Source: Mangrovibacterium diazotrophicum (lineage in GTDB: Bacteria > Bacteroidota > Bacteroidia > Bacteroidales > Prolixibacteraceae). From it: a stretch of 64,000 nt of DNA. Numbering within the stretch: position 1 is the stretch's first letter; each line of letters begins with the position of its first letter. The notes under the pieces were generated by a model. It saw nothing but the letters and a program-made list of their open reading frames with translations. It did not search any database and was not told where the DNA came from. Positions 34,749-43,601 of this stretch are shown one piece after another. The stretch lies in assembly GCF_003610535.1 (NCBI RefSeq), contig NZ_RAPN01000003.1, forward strand, positions 62,001 to 126,000, in the 5' to 3' direction. The translations under genes and the position numbers were made by a program.

Positions 34749-35345
34749 ATGAAGAAATCTTGGATCATTTTAGCCGTCATTGCGGTTGTTGTTATTTTTA
34801 TTTATTCGTCGTTTAAGGGCACCTACAACACGATGGTGCAAAAGGACGAAGAAGTTAGTGCCAGTTGGGCCCAGGTTGAGAACGTTTATCAACGTCGCGC
34901 CGATTTGATTCCGAACCTCGTAAATACAGTGAAAGGATATGCAACGCACGAACAGGAAACTTTGGAAGGTGTGATTGAAGCGCGTTCAAAAGCCACTTCT
35001 GTGAATTTGAATGCCGATAATCTGGATGCGCAATCGTTGCAACAATTCCAGCAGGCCCAGGATGGTTTGTCGTCAGCATTGAGCCGATTAATGGTCGTTG
35101 TTGAGCGTTACCCCGATTTGAAAGCCAACCAAAACTTCCTGGATTTACAGGCGCAACTGGAAGGAACAGAGAACCGGATCACGGTTGAGCGTCGGAAATT
35201 CAATGAGTCGGCTCAGGGATTCAACACCTATATCCGTTCATTCCCGAAAAATATTTACGCCAATATGTTTGGCTTCGAGAAGAAAGCTTATTTCACCGCG
35301 GAGCAAGGTGCTGAAAAAGCACCGGTTGTTAACTTCGACGAATAA
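34749..35345 (+). CDS. LemA family protein
   Basis: 198 residues. An N-terminal membrane helix (KKSWIILAVIAVVVIFIYSS) is followed by the LemA helical bundle with blocks WAQVENVYQRRADLIPNLVNTV (in part WAQVENVYQRRADL), VVERYPDLKANQNF and ENRITVERRKFNE. Function is unknown, although LemA genes are often beside TPM-domain genes, as here. It is 11 nt before the first TPM gene. Confidence 0.92.
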   Translation: MKKSWIILAVIAVVVIFIYSSFKGTYNTMVQKDEEVSASWAQVENVYQRRADLIPNLVNTVKGYATHEQETLEGVIEARSKATSVNLNADNLDAQSLQQFQQAQDGLSSALSRLMVVVERYPDLKANQNFLDLQAQLEGTENRITVERRKFNESAQGFNTYIRSFPKNIYANMFGFEKKAYFTAEQGAEKAPVVNFDE

Positions 35346-35356
35346 ACGTATAGAAT

Positions 35357-35797
35357 ATGGCAGTAGTCGATTTTTTTACAGAACAGGAAAAGAAACAGAT
35401 CACAGATGCGATTAAAGCAGCGGAATTGAAAACCTCGGGCGAGATCCGGGTGCATGTTGAAGGTCGCTGTAAGGAGGATGTCCTCGATTGTGCAGCCCAT
35501 TGGTTCGAGCAACTTAAAATGCACAAAACGGCGGCACGAAATGGCGTTCTGTTTTACCTGGCCGTTACCGATCGCAAGTTTGCGATTTTGGGAGATGCCG
35601 GTATCAACGCCAAAGTTCCCGATAATTTTTGGGAGTCAACGAAGGATTTGATGCTATCGCATTTTAAAAAAGGACGTTTTGCCGATGGCTTGTCCGAAGG
35701 AATATTAATGGCCGGGAAACAGCTGAAAGAACATTTCCCTTACCAGAAAGATGATGTGAACGAACTTTCGGATGATATTTCGTTCGGGAAAAAATAA
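35357..35797 (+). CDS. TPM domain protein without signal peptide
   Basis: 146 residues, one TPM (TLP18.3/Psb32/MOLO-1) domain: FFTEQEKKQITDAIKAAELKTSGEIRVHVE (core AAELKTSGEIRVHVE), then FYLAVTDRKFAILGDAGI and a C-terminal helix. It has no signal peptide, unlike the next gene's product, so the pair probably works on opposite sides of the inner membrane. Biochemical activity is not established. It is the middle gene of the LemA cluster. Confidence 0.87.
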   Translation: MAVVDFFTEQEKKQITDAIKAAELKTSGEIRVHVEGRCKEDVLDCAAHWFEQLKMHKTAARNGVLFYLAVTDRKFAILGDAGINAKVPDNFWESTKDLMLSHFKKGRFADGLSEGILMAGKQLKEHFPYQKDDVNELSDDISFGKK

Positions 35798-35803
35798 AGG
35801 AAC

Positions 35804-36595
35804 ATGAAACAACTACTTTTAATAATAGCCCTTTTTTTTGGTTTTACTTCATACGCTCAGGATATTCCGGAAAAATCGGATCGCTTGGTCAATGACTATG
35901 CGAATGTGCTGAGTACAGGAGAGGAGAATCAGTTGGAGGGAGAGCTTGAAAATTTTGCCCGTCAAACTTCTACCCAGATTGTCATTGTAACGGTTCCTTC
36001 GTTGGATGGATACGATGTTTCGGATTACGCTTTTCGTTTGGGTGAAAAATGGGGTGTTGGTCAAGGCGACAAAGACAATGGCGTGGTGGTGGTGTTCAAA
36101 CCAAAAACAGCCGATTCGCGTGGAGAAGTGTTTGTGGCCGTAGGCTACGGTTTGGAGGGCATAATTCCCGATGCTACCGCTAATCGCGATATTGTGAATG
36201 GCGAAATGATTCCGCGTTTCAGGCAAGGTGATATTTATGGTGGCCTGTATGCCGGTACAAAAGTCATCATGGGACTGGCTTCGAAGGAATTTACCGCGGC
36301 AGAGTATCACGAAAAGGTTAGCGATGGTGGTGGTGGTGCCGGCATAGCCGGGATCATTTTCTTTTTTGTCATCATCTTTTTCGTATCGTCAATTTTCCGA
36401 GGGCGTCGCCGGTATTACACCGGTGGCAGTAGCTTGCCATTCTGGTTGCTGATGGGCGGCATGATGGGCAGCAGTAATCATCGCGGAAGCTGGGGGAACT
36501 TCTCAGGCGGAAGCGGTGGTTTCGGTGGCGGCGGAGGCTTTGGTGGCTTCGGCGGCGGCGGTTTTGGCGGTGGCGGTGCCGGTGGAAGCTGGTAA
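35804..36595 (+). CDS. Secreted TPM domain protein with membrane helix and glycine-rich tail
   Basis: 263 residues. A signal peptide (ends FTSYAQ) precedes a TPM domain (about 25-165: RLVNDYANVLSTGEENQLE, VAVGYGLEGIIPDA). A membrane helix (about 176-196, IAGIIFFFVIIFFVSSIF) and a glycine-rich tail ending GGGAGGSW follow. This layout (YgcG-like) is standard for LemA-linked TPM proteins, which have been tied to envelope protein turnover or membrane integrity without a proven reaction. It is 6 nt after the preceding TPM gene and ends at a strong terminator. Confidence 0.88.
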   Translation: MKQLLLIIALFFGFTSYAQDIPEKSDRLVNDYANVLSTGEENQLEGELENFARQTSTQIVIVTVPSLDGYDVSDYAFRLGEKWGVGQGDKDNGVVVVFKPKTADSRGEVFVAVGYGLEGIIPDATANRDIVNGEMIPRFRQGDIYGGLYAGTKVIMGLASKEFTAAEYHEKVSDGGGGAGIAGIIFFFVIIFFVSSIFRGRRRYYTGGSSLPFWLLMGGMMGSSNHRGSWGNFSGGSGGFGGGGGFGGFGGGGFGGGGAGGSW

Positions 36596-36630
36596 CGCCG
36601 ATCATTCAGAAATAGACCGAACGAAAATAA

Positions 36631-36662
36631 ATAAAGGCTAACTGCAAACAGTTAGCCTTTAT
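36631..36662. terminator. Bidirectional terminator between the TPM and HIT genes
   Basis: A perfect 14-bp stem (36631-36644 with 36649-36662) with loop CAAA. It has T-rich flank on the right and A-rich flank on the left, so it serves both convergent transcripts. Confidence 0.8.
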
Positions 36663-36696
36663 CGTTTGTATTTCCTTTTTTGCAGGGAAAGTTCGC

Positions 36697-37122
36697 TTAT
36701 AATTCAGCTCTGATTTTAGCAATTACTTCTGCGTATTCAGCATCTGTCAAACTTTTCTTTTGCGGGTTCATTTCAAACACACCACCAAAACCGTATCCGT
36801 CTTTGTATTTCGGAACGATGTGCGTGTGCAAATGCGATAAGGTATCGGCATAGGCACCGTAATTGATTTTTGTTGGTTTGAATGCACCGGCGATCGCTTT
36901 TCCAACCTGGGCAACATCGCGCATAAAAGCATCGCGTTGTTCGTCGCTTAGCTCGTGAAATTCCACACCATGATCCTTGTAAACAACATTACAACGGCCA
37001 TAGTAGGATTGTTCTTTAAACAGGAACAGCTGTGATACTTCAAGATCGCAGATCTTGATCATTAGATTGTGTAAAGTCTCGTTGTTCTGACAGTACAGAC
37101 ATTCTGAGATTGGTGAGGGCAT
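36697..37122 (-). CDS. HIT family nucleotide hydrolase/transferase
   Basis: 141 residues from the ATG at 37122 (MPSPISECLYC). The histidine triad is HLHTHIVPK, preceded by KINYGAYADTL. A zinc-binding pair lies in CLYCQN. HIT proteins hydrolyse nucleoside phosphoramidates or dinucleotides. It lies downstream of the NrfD-type gene on the same strand but with a 161-nt gap, so it is probably not part of that operon. Confidence 0.87.
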   Translation of the reverse strand: MPSPISECLYCQNNETLHNLMIKICDLEVSQLFLFKEQSYYGRCNVVYKDHGVEFHELSDEQRDAFMRDVAQVGKAIAGAFKPTKINYGAYADTLSHLHTHIVPKYKDGYGFGGVFEMNPQKKSLTDAEYAEVIAKIRAEL

Positions 37123-37283
37123 AGTCGAAAATTTATGATTGGTTATTTTCGGCGCAAGGTAGCACAAAATGCCGGGGGCTGAAGGGGATAAACTGTTTAA
37201 AATTTCGTCCGATTTCAACTTCCAGACGACCATTTACAACTATTGTCTTGTTTCTTCAAGTTATGGTCATTCTGTATAAGCTT

Positions 37284-38525
37284 TCAGGCTTTTTCCAGTG
37301 TTTGTTGCTGCTCGGGCATTGGTTCTTCAACTCGGTAATCCTCGAATATGATGGCGATAGCGATTTTGACAAGGAAGGTGAATACCAGGAAGCCTACCGA
37401 GAAGATCAGCGCCGCTGTTCTGATTTCGATCATCGATGGTGTATACACGTAGATTTGCCCGAGTACGTCGGGGGTGAACCCGGGGATGATCAGGGCAATT
37501 CCTTTTTCTACGTAAACACTGGCATAGATCAGAACAGCACCAATGTTGAGTGTTGTGAAGTTCTTTCGTGTTTTCGGCACAAGAAAAAGAACAAAAGCGA
37601 TGCAGCCCATAATAATGGAAGCCCAGCTGTAAGGCACGAGCTCCTTGTTGTCGCCAATTCCAAACAGCAAATACTGCCAGTAAAGAAGATGCTCGGTTCC
37701 GCTGTAAAACTCTTTGAATAGTTCGGCCACCGAGAAGAAAAGATAGATAAACATCGCGTAGACCATCAGCTCGGCGATGGTCCAAATGGCTTCATCCTTG
37801 ATCTCGAAACGGGTAAACTTGCGAAGCAGTTGGAATAAGATGAGGAGGATTGCCGGTCCGGAACAGAATGCAGAAGCCAGGAATCTTGGTGCAAGCAGCG
37901 CGCTGTTCCAAAATGGTCGGGCGGGAATGGCATTGTAAAGGAATGCTGTTACCGTATGAATGGCCACTGCCATCGGTATGCTGACGAAAACCAAGGTCAG
38001 AACGAGTTTCTTGTTGTAATCCTTTTTGATGAAAATTCGGTGCAACAAGTGGATGACCACCACCAGGTTTATGCAGAGGTAGGTGAGCAAAACAAAGAAA
38101 TCCCACGATAGCATGGAGGATGGAAAGTTCATGGTGCCGATTCCCGGGAGCATGTGCCAGAAGCGGAGCGGATTGCCAATGTCGACAACGATAAATCCAA
38201 TGCTCATCACAACGGCACAAATAGCCAGCAGTTCGCCGAATATGACAATCTCTTTGATTGGCTTCCAATTGTAAATGTAGGCCGGAATGACCAGCATCAC
38301 GGCCGCAGCAGCAATCCCGACCAGGAAGGTGAAGTTGCCGATATAGAACGCCCATGAAACCGAATCGCGCATGTTGGTAGTTACGAGGCCATGATTGAGT
38401 TGTTTGGCATAGCCTCCGGCACCCCAGACCATAATCAGCAATAAAAAAAGTAGCCACGCGTAATAGCCGCGATTTCCCCGGGAAAGAATTGGTAGGATGC
38501 TTCGTGGAAATTGTGTCAGTTTCAT
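37284..38525 (-). CDS. NrfD/PsrC-type integral membrane quinone-interacting subunit
   Basis: 413 residues with about ten hydrophobic helices. Family-like segments are YYAWLLFLLLIMVWG, NPLRFWHMLPG (near the quinone site in PsrC relatives), SMLSWDFFVLLTY and the TAFLYNAIPARPFWNSALL region. NrfD subunits exchange electrons between menaquinone and an attached ferredoxin-like subunit. It is the last gene of a minus-strand set after the tetrahaem cytochrome and 4Fe-4S subunits, an arrangement like DsrJOP. No molybdopterin or other catalytic subunit is in the window. Confidence 0.86.
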   Translation of the reverse strand: MKLTQFPRSILPILSRGNRGYYAWLLFLLLIMVWGAGGYAKQLNHGLVTTNMRDSVSWAFYIGNFTFLVGIAAAAVMLVIPAYIYNWKPIKEIVIFGELLAICAVVMSIGFIVVDIGNPLRFWHMLPGIGTMNFPSSMLSWDFFVLLTYLCINLVVVIHLLHRIFIKKDYNKKLVLTLVFVSIPMAVAIHTVTAFLYNAIPARPFWNSALLAPRFLASAFCSGPAILLILFQLLRKFTRFEIKDEAIWTIAELMVYAMFIYLFFSVAELFKEFYSGTEHLLYWQYLLFGIGDNKELVPYSWASIIMGCIAFVLFLVPKTRKNFTTLNIGAVLIYASVYVEKGIALIIPGFTPDVLGQIYVYTPSMIEIRTAALIFSVGFLVFTFLVKIAIAIIFEDYRVEEPMPEQQQTLEKA

Positions 38526-38561
38526 GGATCTCGGTTTTGCTTCGTTAAATTGGTTCGGTCT

Positions 38562-39452
38562 TTATACTCCAAAGAAATAGTAAAACTTCGGTTGTGTATT
38601 TAGTTCTTGTTTCAGCACCAGCACCCGTTTATTTTCGAGGATGTACCTGATCTCACTTTCCGGATCGAGCAGGTTCCCGAATTTCCGTGCTCCAACAGGG
38701 CAAACTTCAACACAAGCCGGGTACCGGCCTTCACGAACCCGCTGGATGCAGAAGGTGCATTTCTCGACGACCCCTTTCATGCGGGGACGATTGCCCAGGT
38801 AATGCACGTTGGTATTCATCTCGTCCTCGGGAACCGAGGGTTCGGCCCAGTTGAAGTGCCTTGCGCCGTAAGGACAAGCAGCCATGCAATAGCGACAGCC
38901 AATGCACCAGTTGTAATCGACAACCACAATTCCGTCGGGTTCCTGCCAGGTTGCTTTTACCGGGCAAACAGTGGTGCACTGTGGATTTCGGCATTGCTGA
39001 CACTGAACCGGCAAATAGAAATGACCTTCTTCCGGAACTTTTTCCGGATTGTAGTGAACGTCGGAATCGGCAAAATCAATTCCCTTTTCTTTTTCCATCT
39101 GAAGAACCTGTATCCAATGAATTTGCGGACCGCGCGACTGGTTGTTTTCCTCCACGCAGGCGTAAACACATTTCCGGCAACCAATACAGCGCGACAGGTC
39201 GAGTGCATAGCCAAACAGAATTCCGTCGGTTGCCGGCTTAGCCGAAACCGTGAAATCTTTACCGTATTTATTTTTATACTCCAGCTGCAGGCTGGTAATG
39301 ATCTCGTCCACTTCAGCTTTGGATAGGGTGCGGAAGTTTTTCTGTAAGAAGTGGTCAAGTGCTTTCATGTCGCATCCCGAAAGCGCGATGGCAGAACCTG
39401 CAGCCAGCGCCATGTTCTTCAGGAATGACCTTCTGGATTTATCTTCTTTCAT
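38562..39452 (-). CDS. Tat-exported 4Fe-4S ferredoxin-type electron transfer subunit
   Basis: 296 residues. The Tat signal is SRRSFLK (Arg7-Arg8), with a hydrophobic stretch and a possible lipobox ending at Cys27 (ALSGC). Four cysteine groups follow: 89-99 (CIGCRKCVYAC), 151-163, 183-193 (CIGCRYCMAAC) and 232-251, enough for four [4Fe-4S] clusters as in DmsB/DsrO/NrfC. It should sit on the periplasmic face, linking the cytochrome to the membrane NrfD-type subunit encoded 36 nt downstream. Confidence 0.89.
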   Translation of the reverse strand: MKEDKSRRSFLKNMALAAGSAIALSGCDMKALDHFLQKNFRTLSKAEVDEIITSLQLEYKNKYGKDFTVSAKPATDGILFGYALDLSRCIGCRKCVYACVEENNQSRGPQIHWIQVLQMEKEKGIDFADSDVHYNPEKVPEEGHFYLPVQCQQCRNPQCTTVCPVKATWQEPDGIVVVDYNWCIGCRYCMAACPYGARHFNWAEPSVPEDEMNTNVHYLGNRPRMKGVVEKCTFCIQRVREGRYPACVEVCPVGARKFGNLLDPESEIRYILENKRVLVLKQELNTQPKFYYFFGV

Positions 39453-39470
39453 AGTTCTGATTTCATCAAT

Positions 39471-40082
39471 TTAGTTCGACATTTTCTGCGGAAGAGGAGG
39501 CGGTTCCGGAGTCATCGGTTCAAATTTTGGCGCATGCGGATTATGGCAATGCACGCAAAGCAAATAATGCTTTTGGCCGTTCCATTGGCCGATTCGTTTG
39601 CCATGAACGCCAACCCGCCAGTCACGCAATTTCTCGCCATGGCACTGGCCACAGAGTTTGTACGATTCATCAAACCCCAATAGCTTCCCGCTTGCAAGTC
39701 TTAGACTGTCCCGGTTTATCAAATCGTGGCAATCCAGGCACCAGCGATTTTCCTTATCGTGATCAAAAATCGAGGTCACTTCTTCGTGCCAGTCCAGTTC
39801 CCGCCTGGTTGGATTTGGTTCCAGCTCGCTGTGGCATTCTGAACAAGGGAAAATACCTTCGGTGAGCGGAGGAGCTTCAACGGCGAATTCTTCAGCCTGT
39901 TCAGAAGTCATTATTTCCGCTGGGAGAACTTGTTCGTTGTACCTCTTCTCCTTTACATGGCAGGCTGTGATCACCAGCGCGACAATAAGAAGCACGATTC
40001 CCGATCGAAGCAACTCGGCTGGCATTCGTTTTCGTTGTGACCCGCAACGGCATTTGAGAATATGGTTGTCGGTTCGATTCAT
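39471..40082 (-). CDS. Tetrahaem c-type cytochrome, DsrJ-like
   Basis: 203 residues. There are four CXXCH haem sites at residues 80-84, 115-119, 144-148 and 176-180, with extra His residues as distal ligands. A hydrophobic segment (28-40) ends at Cys41 (VITAC), possibly a lipobox, with Met20 as an alternative start. The tail is proline-rich. It is placed before the ferredoxin-like and NrfD-type genes. DsrJ normally has three haems, so family identity is approximate. It likely passes electrons between a periplasmic partner and the menaquinone pool. Confidence 0.83.
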   Translation of the reverse strand: MNRTDNHILKCRCGSQRKRMPAELLRSGIVLLIVALVITACHVKEKRYNEQVLPAEIMTSEQAEEFAVEAPPLTEGIFPCSECHSELEPNPTRRELDWHEEVTSIFDHDKENRWCLDCHDLINRDSLRLASGKLLGFDESYKLCGQCHGEKLRDWRVGVHGKRIGQWNGQKHYLLCVHCHNPHAPKFEPMTPEPPPLPQKMSN

Positions 40083-40085
40083 AGT

Positions 40086-41732
40086 TTAGGATTCAGTTTT
40101 TTTCGACTTGTAAAACTTGGTGTATAAAATGGAAGTACCGAGGGAGACAACCGCCAGCGCCATGAAGAGCAGTATGCGGAAAACGATATCGATATTGGCA
40201 AAATCGACAAAAATCAGCTTGCAGGCGGAGGCCAATACGGACGCGATGGCCAGCCATCGGTATTTGATATTCTTGAGCAAAAGGCTGGTTGCGAAAAATA
40301 GAATAGCAGCGAAAATCCAGGATGCGGTGATCCATGTATCAGGCACGATATGGAAGAGTGAAATGAGGGTCATGATCCAGCCTGCGAGCAGATAGACATT
40401 CCGAATCAGTTCAGTCTTCAATTGCAGCCGGTCTTTTTTCCAGTTAATGATTCGTGCACTGAAAAAGGCGATGAGCATAAACGAGAAGTTGGTCCCGTTG
40501 TAGCTTTGTTCGTCACTCAAATAGAGTGCGAGTAGTAATAGAAACAAAAACGTGTTGATAACCACAATGAAGCGCGACCTGAACCAAAGTGCCATTGATA
40601 CAACCAGCAAACTTTGGATGGATAAAAGGGTGTACGCTTTGGGAAGAAGGAAGAGCCCGTAGAAAGCGACGCTCATGGCAACGAAACTGTAAATGGCGTA
40701 CATCGATGCGAAAAGCTTGATCTCAGTCCGCTTTTGCAGGATGATGGAATAGGCCAGGCAGAAAGCAGCGATGAACGAAAACAAAAGGATGTACGAATCC
40801 CTGAAATAGAGTAAGGTTGAAAAGGCCAGGACGACGGAGAAGTTCAGACCATTCCAAACTACAGAGGCAATCAGCAATTCCCGTGACGCTGTTTCTTTGG
40901 GCGGGATAACAGCCAAAGCGGAAAAAGCAATGGCACTCATTAGGAAGCAGAGGTAGCTTATTCCGGGTGAAGCCGCCAGTTCTAAAGGATTTCCGATGAG
41001 CGGGTTGTTAAGTAGCCAGTTGGTGTGGGCCAGGTAAATAATAAACATAAAGGCCAGCACCAGTTTTTGCCTGCCGAAACGAATGTAAATGTATAGGGCA
41101 ATGACTGATGTGAGCATCGTGATGAAGGCAGCAAATGCAATCGACCCGTTCACAATTCCCGTAAATAGTAACATCAGCAAGGCCAAAAACGACAAGGTCG
41201 CTTTCTGCTTTCTAATCGACCAATAGATTTGAATGCAGACGACGATTAACAGTAATCCGGTTCCCAAAGTTTTGCTGTTAATTAGAGGCGTTTCGGTAAA
41301 AAAGTGCAATTGCAGGCTGACATAAAAGAGAAGGAGATGGCCACTGTAGCCAAAAAGTTTGGAGAGGTACGCAAATGGTTTCCGGCTATAGTAGGAAGCT
41401 GCGTAGATTAGTCCGACGGATGCAAATCCGACAATGGCGGACAGCAGCGGATCTTTCAGGTATTGCACCAAAAAGCTTATTCCAAAGAGCAACACAATGT
41501 TGCCCAGCCAGGCCAGTCCGTACTCTCCGATGCGCGATTCCACATTTCCTTTTTCGGCAAAGGTTAGGTTCAACTCAAATTCAGAATCGTCGTCGGATTC
41601 ATCGACTTTTAATTGACTCCTTTCTTTTGCTGTTTTGAGTTGCAATGCCTGTTCAATCTGCGTCAACCTGTTTTTGATTGCGTTGATCTCATTGGTAATT
41701 GCATCCAATTCTGTCTTTTCGGTTCTTTTCAT
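40086..41732 (-). CDS. DUF2339-like polytopic membrane protein
   Basis: 548 residues. A charged N-terminal coiled coil (about 1-50) precedes around 15 hydrophobic helices without polar active-site motifs. This layout matches DUF2339 proteins, whose function is unknown. The stop lies 3 nt before the cytochrome start, so it heads the electron-transfer operon and may take part in its assembly or membrane organisation. A TATCTTTG box on the minus strand (41938-41931) could be the promoter, leaving a leader of about 190 nt made of repeat DNA. Confidence 0.75.
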   Translation of the reverse strand: MKRTEKTELDAITNEINAIKNRLTQIEQALQLKTAKERSQLKVDESDDDSEFELNLTFAEKGNVESRIGEYGLAWLGNIVLLFGISFLVQYLKDPLLSAIVGFASVGLIYAASYYSRKPFAYLSKLFGYSGHLLLFYVSLQLHFFTETPLINSKTLGTGLLLIVVCIQIYWSIRKQKATLSFLALLMLLFTGIVNGSIAFAAFITMLTSVIALYIYIRFGRQKLVLAFMFIIYLAHTNWLLNNPLIGNPLELAASPGISYLCFLMSAIAFSALAVIPPKETASRELLIASVVWNGLNFSVVLAFSTLLYFRDSYILLFSFIAAFCLAYSIILQKRTEIKLFASMYAIYSFVAMSVAFYGLFLLPKAYTLLSIQSLLVVSMALWFRSRFIVVINTFLFLLLLALYLSDEQSYNGTNFSFMLIAFFSARIINWKKDRLQLKTELIRNVYLLAGWIMTLISLFHIVPDTWITASWIFAAILFFATSLLLKNIKYRWLAIASVLASACKLIFVDFANIDIVFRILLFMALAVVSLGTSILYTKFYKSKKTES

Positions 41733-41789
41733 TCCCGATAGCTCTTAATGCTTCGTTTTACGAGACTGAAAAGATTTGGTCATATTTAA

Positions 41790-42271
41790 AGTGCTGATAT
41801 ATATCAATATGCTTGTTGGGGGTAGACTTGGAGTGTTGGTCGGCTTTGCCCGAATAAAATCCAGCGGATTTTCATGTTTGTAGCTATTTCGGCTGCGGTA
41901 CGGTGCGACTCCGGCAGGAGTCGTATAAAACAAAGATACTTCCGCTATATAAACATACGATGGCTCCGGCATCTGTAACAGATTGGCCGACATTAGCCGC
42001 TTAACTTCTTCGCTACGGCAGGAAGGATTCGCACGGTAGCGATGGAAACGGGTGTGTTTAAAGTATGTGTTAACAGTTAGTTGGGCATTTTTTTTGTTAC
42101 TCACCGGGTGACTCAAAGTCACCCGGTGAGTGGAGATGATGGCTATCTCATGGAGCTGTTATGCCCCCTCGCTGCCGCACGATTCTAGGAAGGATTCGCG
42201 CGGTAGCGGTGGAGTTTTAACCTGCTGATATTTTAATATGCTTATGGAAGGGCTTGGTTTGTTGGCACGCT
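41790..42271. repeat. Repeat-rich intergenic DNA (539-bp gap 41733-42271)
   Basis: There is no convincing gene here. A 27-nt repeat occurs at 42020-42046 and 42187-42213 (25 of 27 identical), and a related TGCTGATAT...AATATGCTT block lies at 41791-41813 and 42223-42243. There is a perfect 7-bp hairpin CGACTCC/GGAGTCG at 41906-41923, and a perfect 14-bp hairpin with loop CAA at 42100-42130 that lacks a T-tract. The mix looks like dispersed intergenic repeat elements of the genome. Confidence 0.65.
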
Positions 42272-42280
42272 TTACAAAAG
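42251..42280 (+). repeat. 30-nt repeat, copy 1 (partner 42934-42963)
   Basis: 28 of 30 bases match the copy at 42934-42963. It overlaps the 3' end of the first small membrane protein gene and begins GGCTTGGTTTGTTGGCACGC. Confidence 0.75.
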
Positions 42281-42910
42281 TGGGGCAGTGGGGGGGTAGC
42301 GGTTGTTTTTTATTTTCCACCTTTCAATAATGTAATAATCCCAAATCCCTTTTTTGATGGTTAATTGCAACTCTATTGTATTGGGATTTGTTTCGAAATA
42401 TTGTCCATAGACACCTGCGTCGATGTTTATTCTTTCTTCTTTTCCCATAAACTCGAAGTTAATATTCGGAGGCGTTCTTGATGTTCCTGAGTTGATTTTA
42501 ATAATTTGGCAATCGACCGTTTCAGAAACACTTTGACTTGCGTTTCTCTGATTTAAATAGTCCCAGATGCCCATTGATGTCAGTCCGATACTTAAGTAAG
42601 AAAATAAAAATCCTTGGACGATATATAATAGAACTAGTGGAATTTTTGCAATAAGGCTTTTTGATTCATTCCATTTCTCTCTTAAAAACCTGATTCTGAT
42701 GAATCCAAGTATTATAATTCCCAAAAGCGTTGGGATTAAAAAGACGAAAATGTAAAATCGGGAGTCGCCACCAATAGTTTCTGGTTCGAGAAACTTTCTA
42801 TAAAGAACCCAAATAATCACTAGTCCAATTAAAATTGAAATCGTCAATTTTTCTGATTTGGACGTGCCTGCAGGTTTTCTTTGTTTAGATATGGTTTGAT
42901 TGTATTTCAT
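42272..42910 (-). CDS. Small membrane protein of unknown function, paralogue of the next gene
   Basis: 212 residues. Three or so membrane helices (about 27-41, 52-68, 87-107) precede a soluble C-terminal domain ending LTIKKGIWDYYIIERW. That ending, and the overall plan, match the neighbouring 42984-43574 product (LTVKKGVWGFDILERY), so the two are diverged tandem paralogues. No known family recognised. The DNA is visibly more AT-rich than the core genes. The stop lies inside a 30-nt repeat. Confidence 0.6.
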   Translation of the reverse strand: MKYNQTISKQRKPAGTSKSEKLTISILIGLVIIWVLYRKFLEPETIGGDSRFYIFVFLIPTLLGIIILGFIRIRFLREKWNESKSLIAKIPLVLLYIVQGFLFSYLSIGLTSMGIWDYLNQRNASQSVSETVDCQIIKINSGTSRTPPNINFEFMGKEERINIDAGVYGQYFETNPNTIELQLTIKKGIWDYYIIERWKIKNNRYPPTAPLL

Positions 42911-42933
42911 TCTCTTAAATAACCGCTAAAGGA

Positions 42934-42963
42934 GGCTTGGGTTGTTGGCACGCTATACAAAAG
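42934..42963 (+). repeat. 30-nt repeat, copy 2 (partner 42251-42280)
   Basis: 28 of 30 bases match copy 1. It fills the spacer between the two paralogous membrane protein genes. Confidence 0.75.
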
Positions 42964-42983
42964 CGCGCCTGCGGGTGGGATTT

Positions 42984-43574
42984 TCATTTTGCATCATATC
43001 TTTCCAATATATCAAATCCCCAGACTCCCTTTTTTACAGTCAGGTTCACATATTGGGCCGCATCAATCTTTTTCGTATCAGAATATTTGAAAACTAACTG
43101 TTTTTCAAATCCTTTGTAAACTATTTCAACATAAGGTTCTCGCTTACTTCGATGTCCTTTGGGGCCAGGTAAGCTTCCCTTTCTGACAATCTCAAATCGT
43201 TTATCTACGGTTTGATTATCCGCAAAATAATAGTTTGATGCCATAAATCCGAATAAAAGGAAGGCTCCTGTCATACACGTATGAGCTACATAATGCAAAA
43301 GCCAGTGAGCTCTCATGCCGTCAATCTTATTGAATTTGTCATAAAGCAACGGTGTCAATAAAATACCGGGAGTCAACCAAATCAAAAGAGGAATTTTTAT
43401 CTCGATGATTGTTCGTCTGTAAATTAAAATCTCCCAATACAACAGAATCAGTCCAAGAAAGAATAAGATGCTAAATAAAGCTTCAAGTTTCTTATTTCCA
43501 TTAGGCCTACGTTCTTTTACTAATGTCTTTTTACGAACGCCTTTCAGTCCTTTTCTAATTGAGGTGTCACTCAT
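42984..43574 (-). CDS. Small membrane protein of unknown function, paralogue of the previous gene
   Basis: 196 residues. A basic N-terminus (1-30) precedes about three membrane helices (33-50, 60-76, 90-112) and a soluble C-terminal domain ending LTVKKGVWGFDILERYD. Shared with the 42272-42910 product are the order of helices and this ending. Nothing suggests an enzyme. AT-rich, in an accessory block of minus-strand genes separated by repeats. Confidence 0.6.
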   Translation of the reverse strand: MSDTSIRKGLKGVRKKTLVKERRPNGNKKLEALFSILFFLGLILLYWEILIYRRTIIEIKIPLLIWLTPGILLTPLLYDKFNKIDGMRAHWLLHYVAHTCMTGAFLLFGFMASNYYFADNQTVDKRFEIVRKGSLPGPKGHRSKREPYVEIVYKGFEKQLVFKYSDTKKIDAAQYVNLTVKKGVWGFDILERYDAK

Positions 43575-43601
43575 TTATTTACGTTTATTATTCGAATCAA
43601 C

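Noticed and set aside
37792-38457. 221-codon open frame within the NrfD-type gene
   Set aside because: It is a shifted-frame shadow of the membrane protein; the real frame has clear helices and family motifs.
41745-42122. 125-codon open frame on the minus strand
   Set aside because: It is made of dispersed repeat DNA and hairpins, has no family-like pattern and overlaps the likely DUF2339 promoter region.
42100-42130. Terminator
   Set aside because: The stem is perfect but no T-tract follows on either strand.
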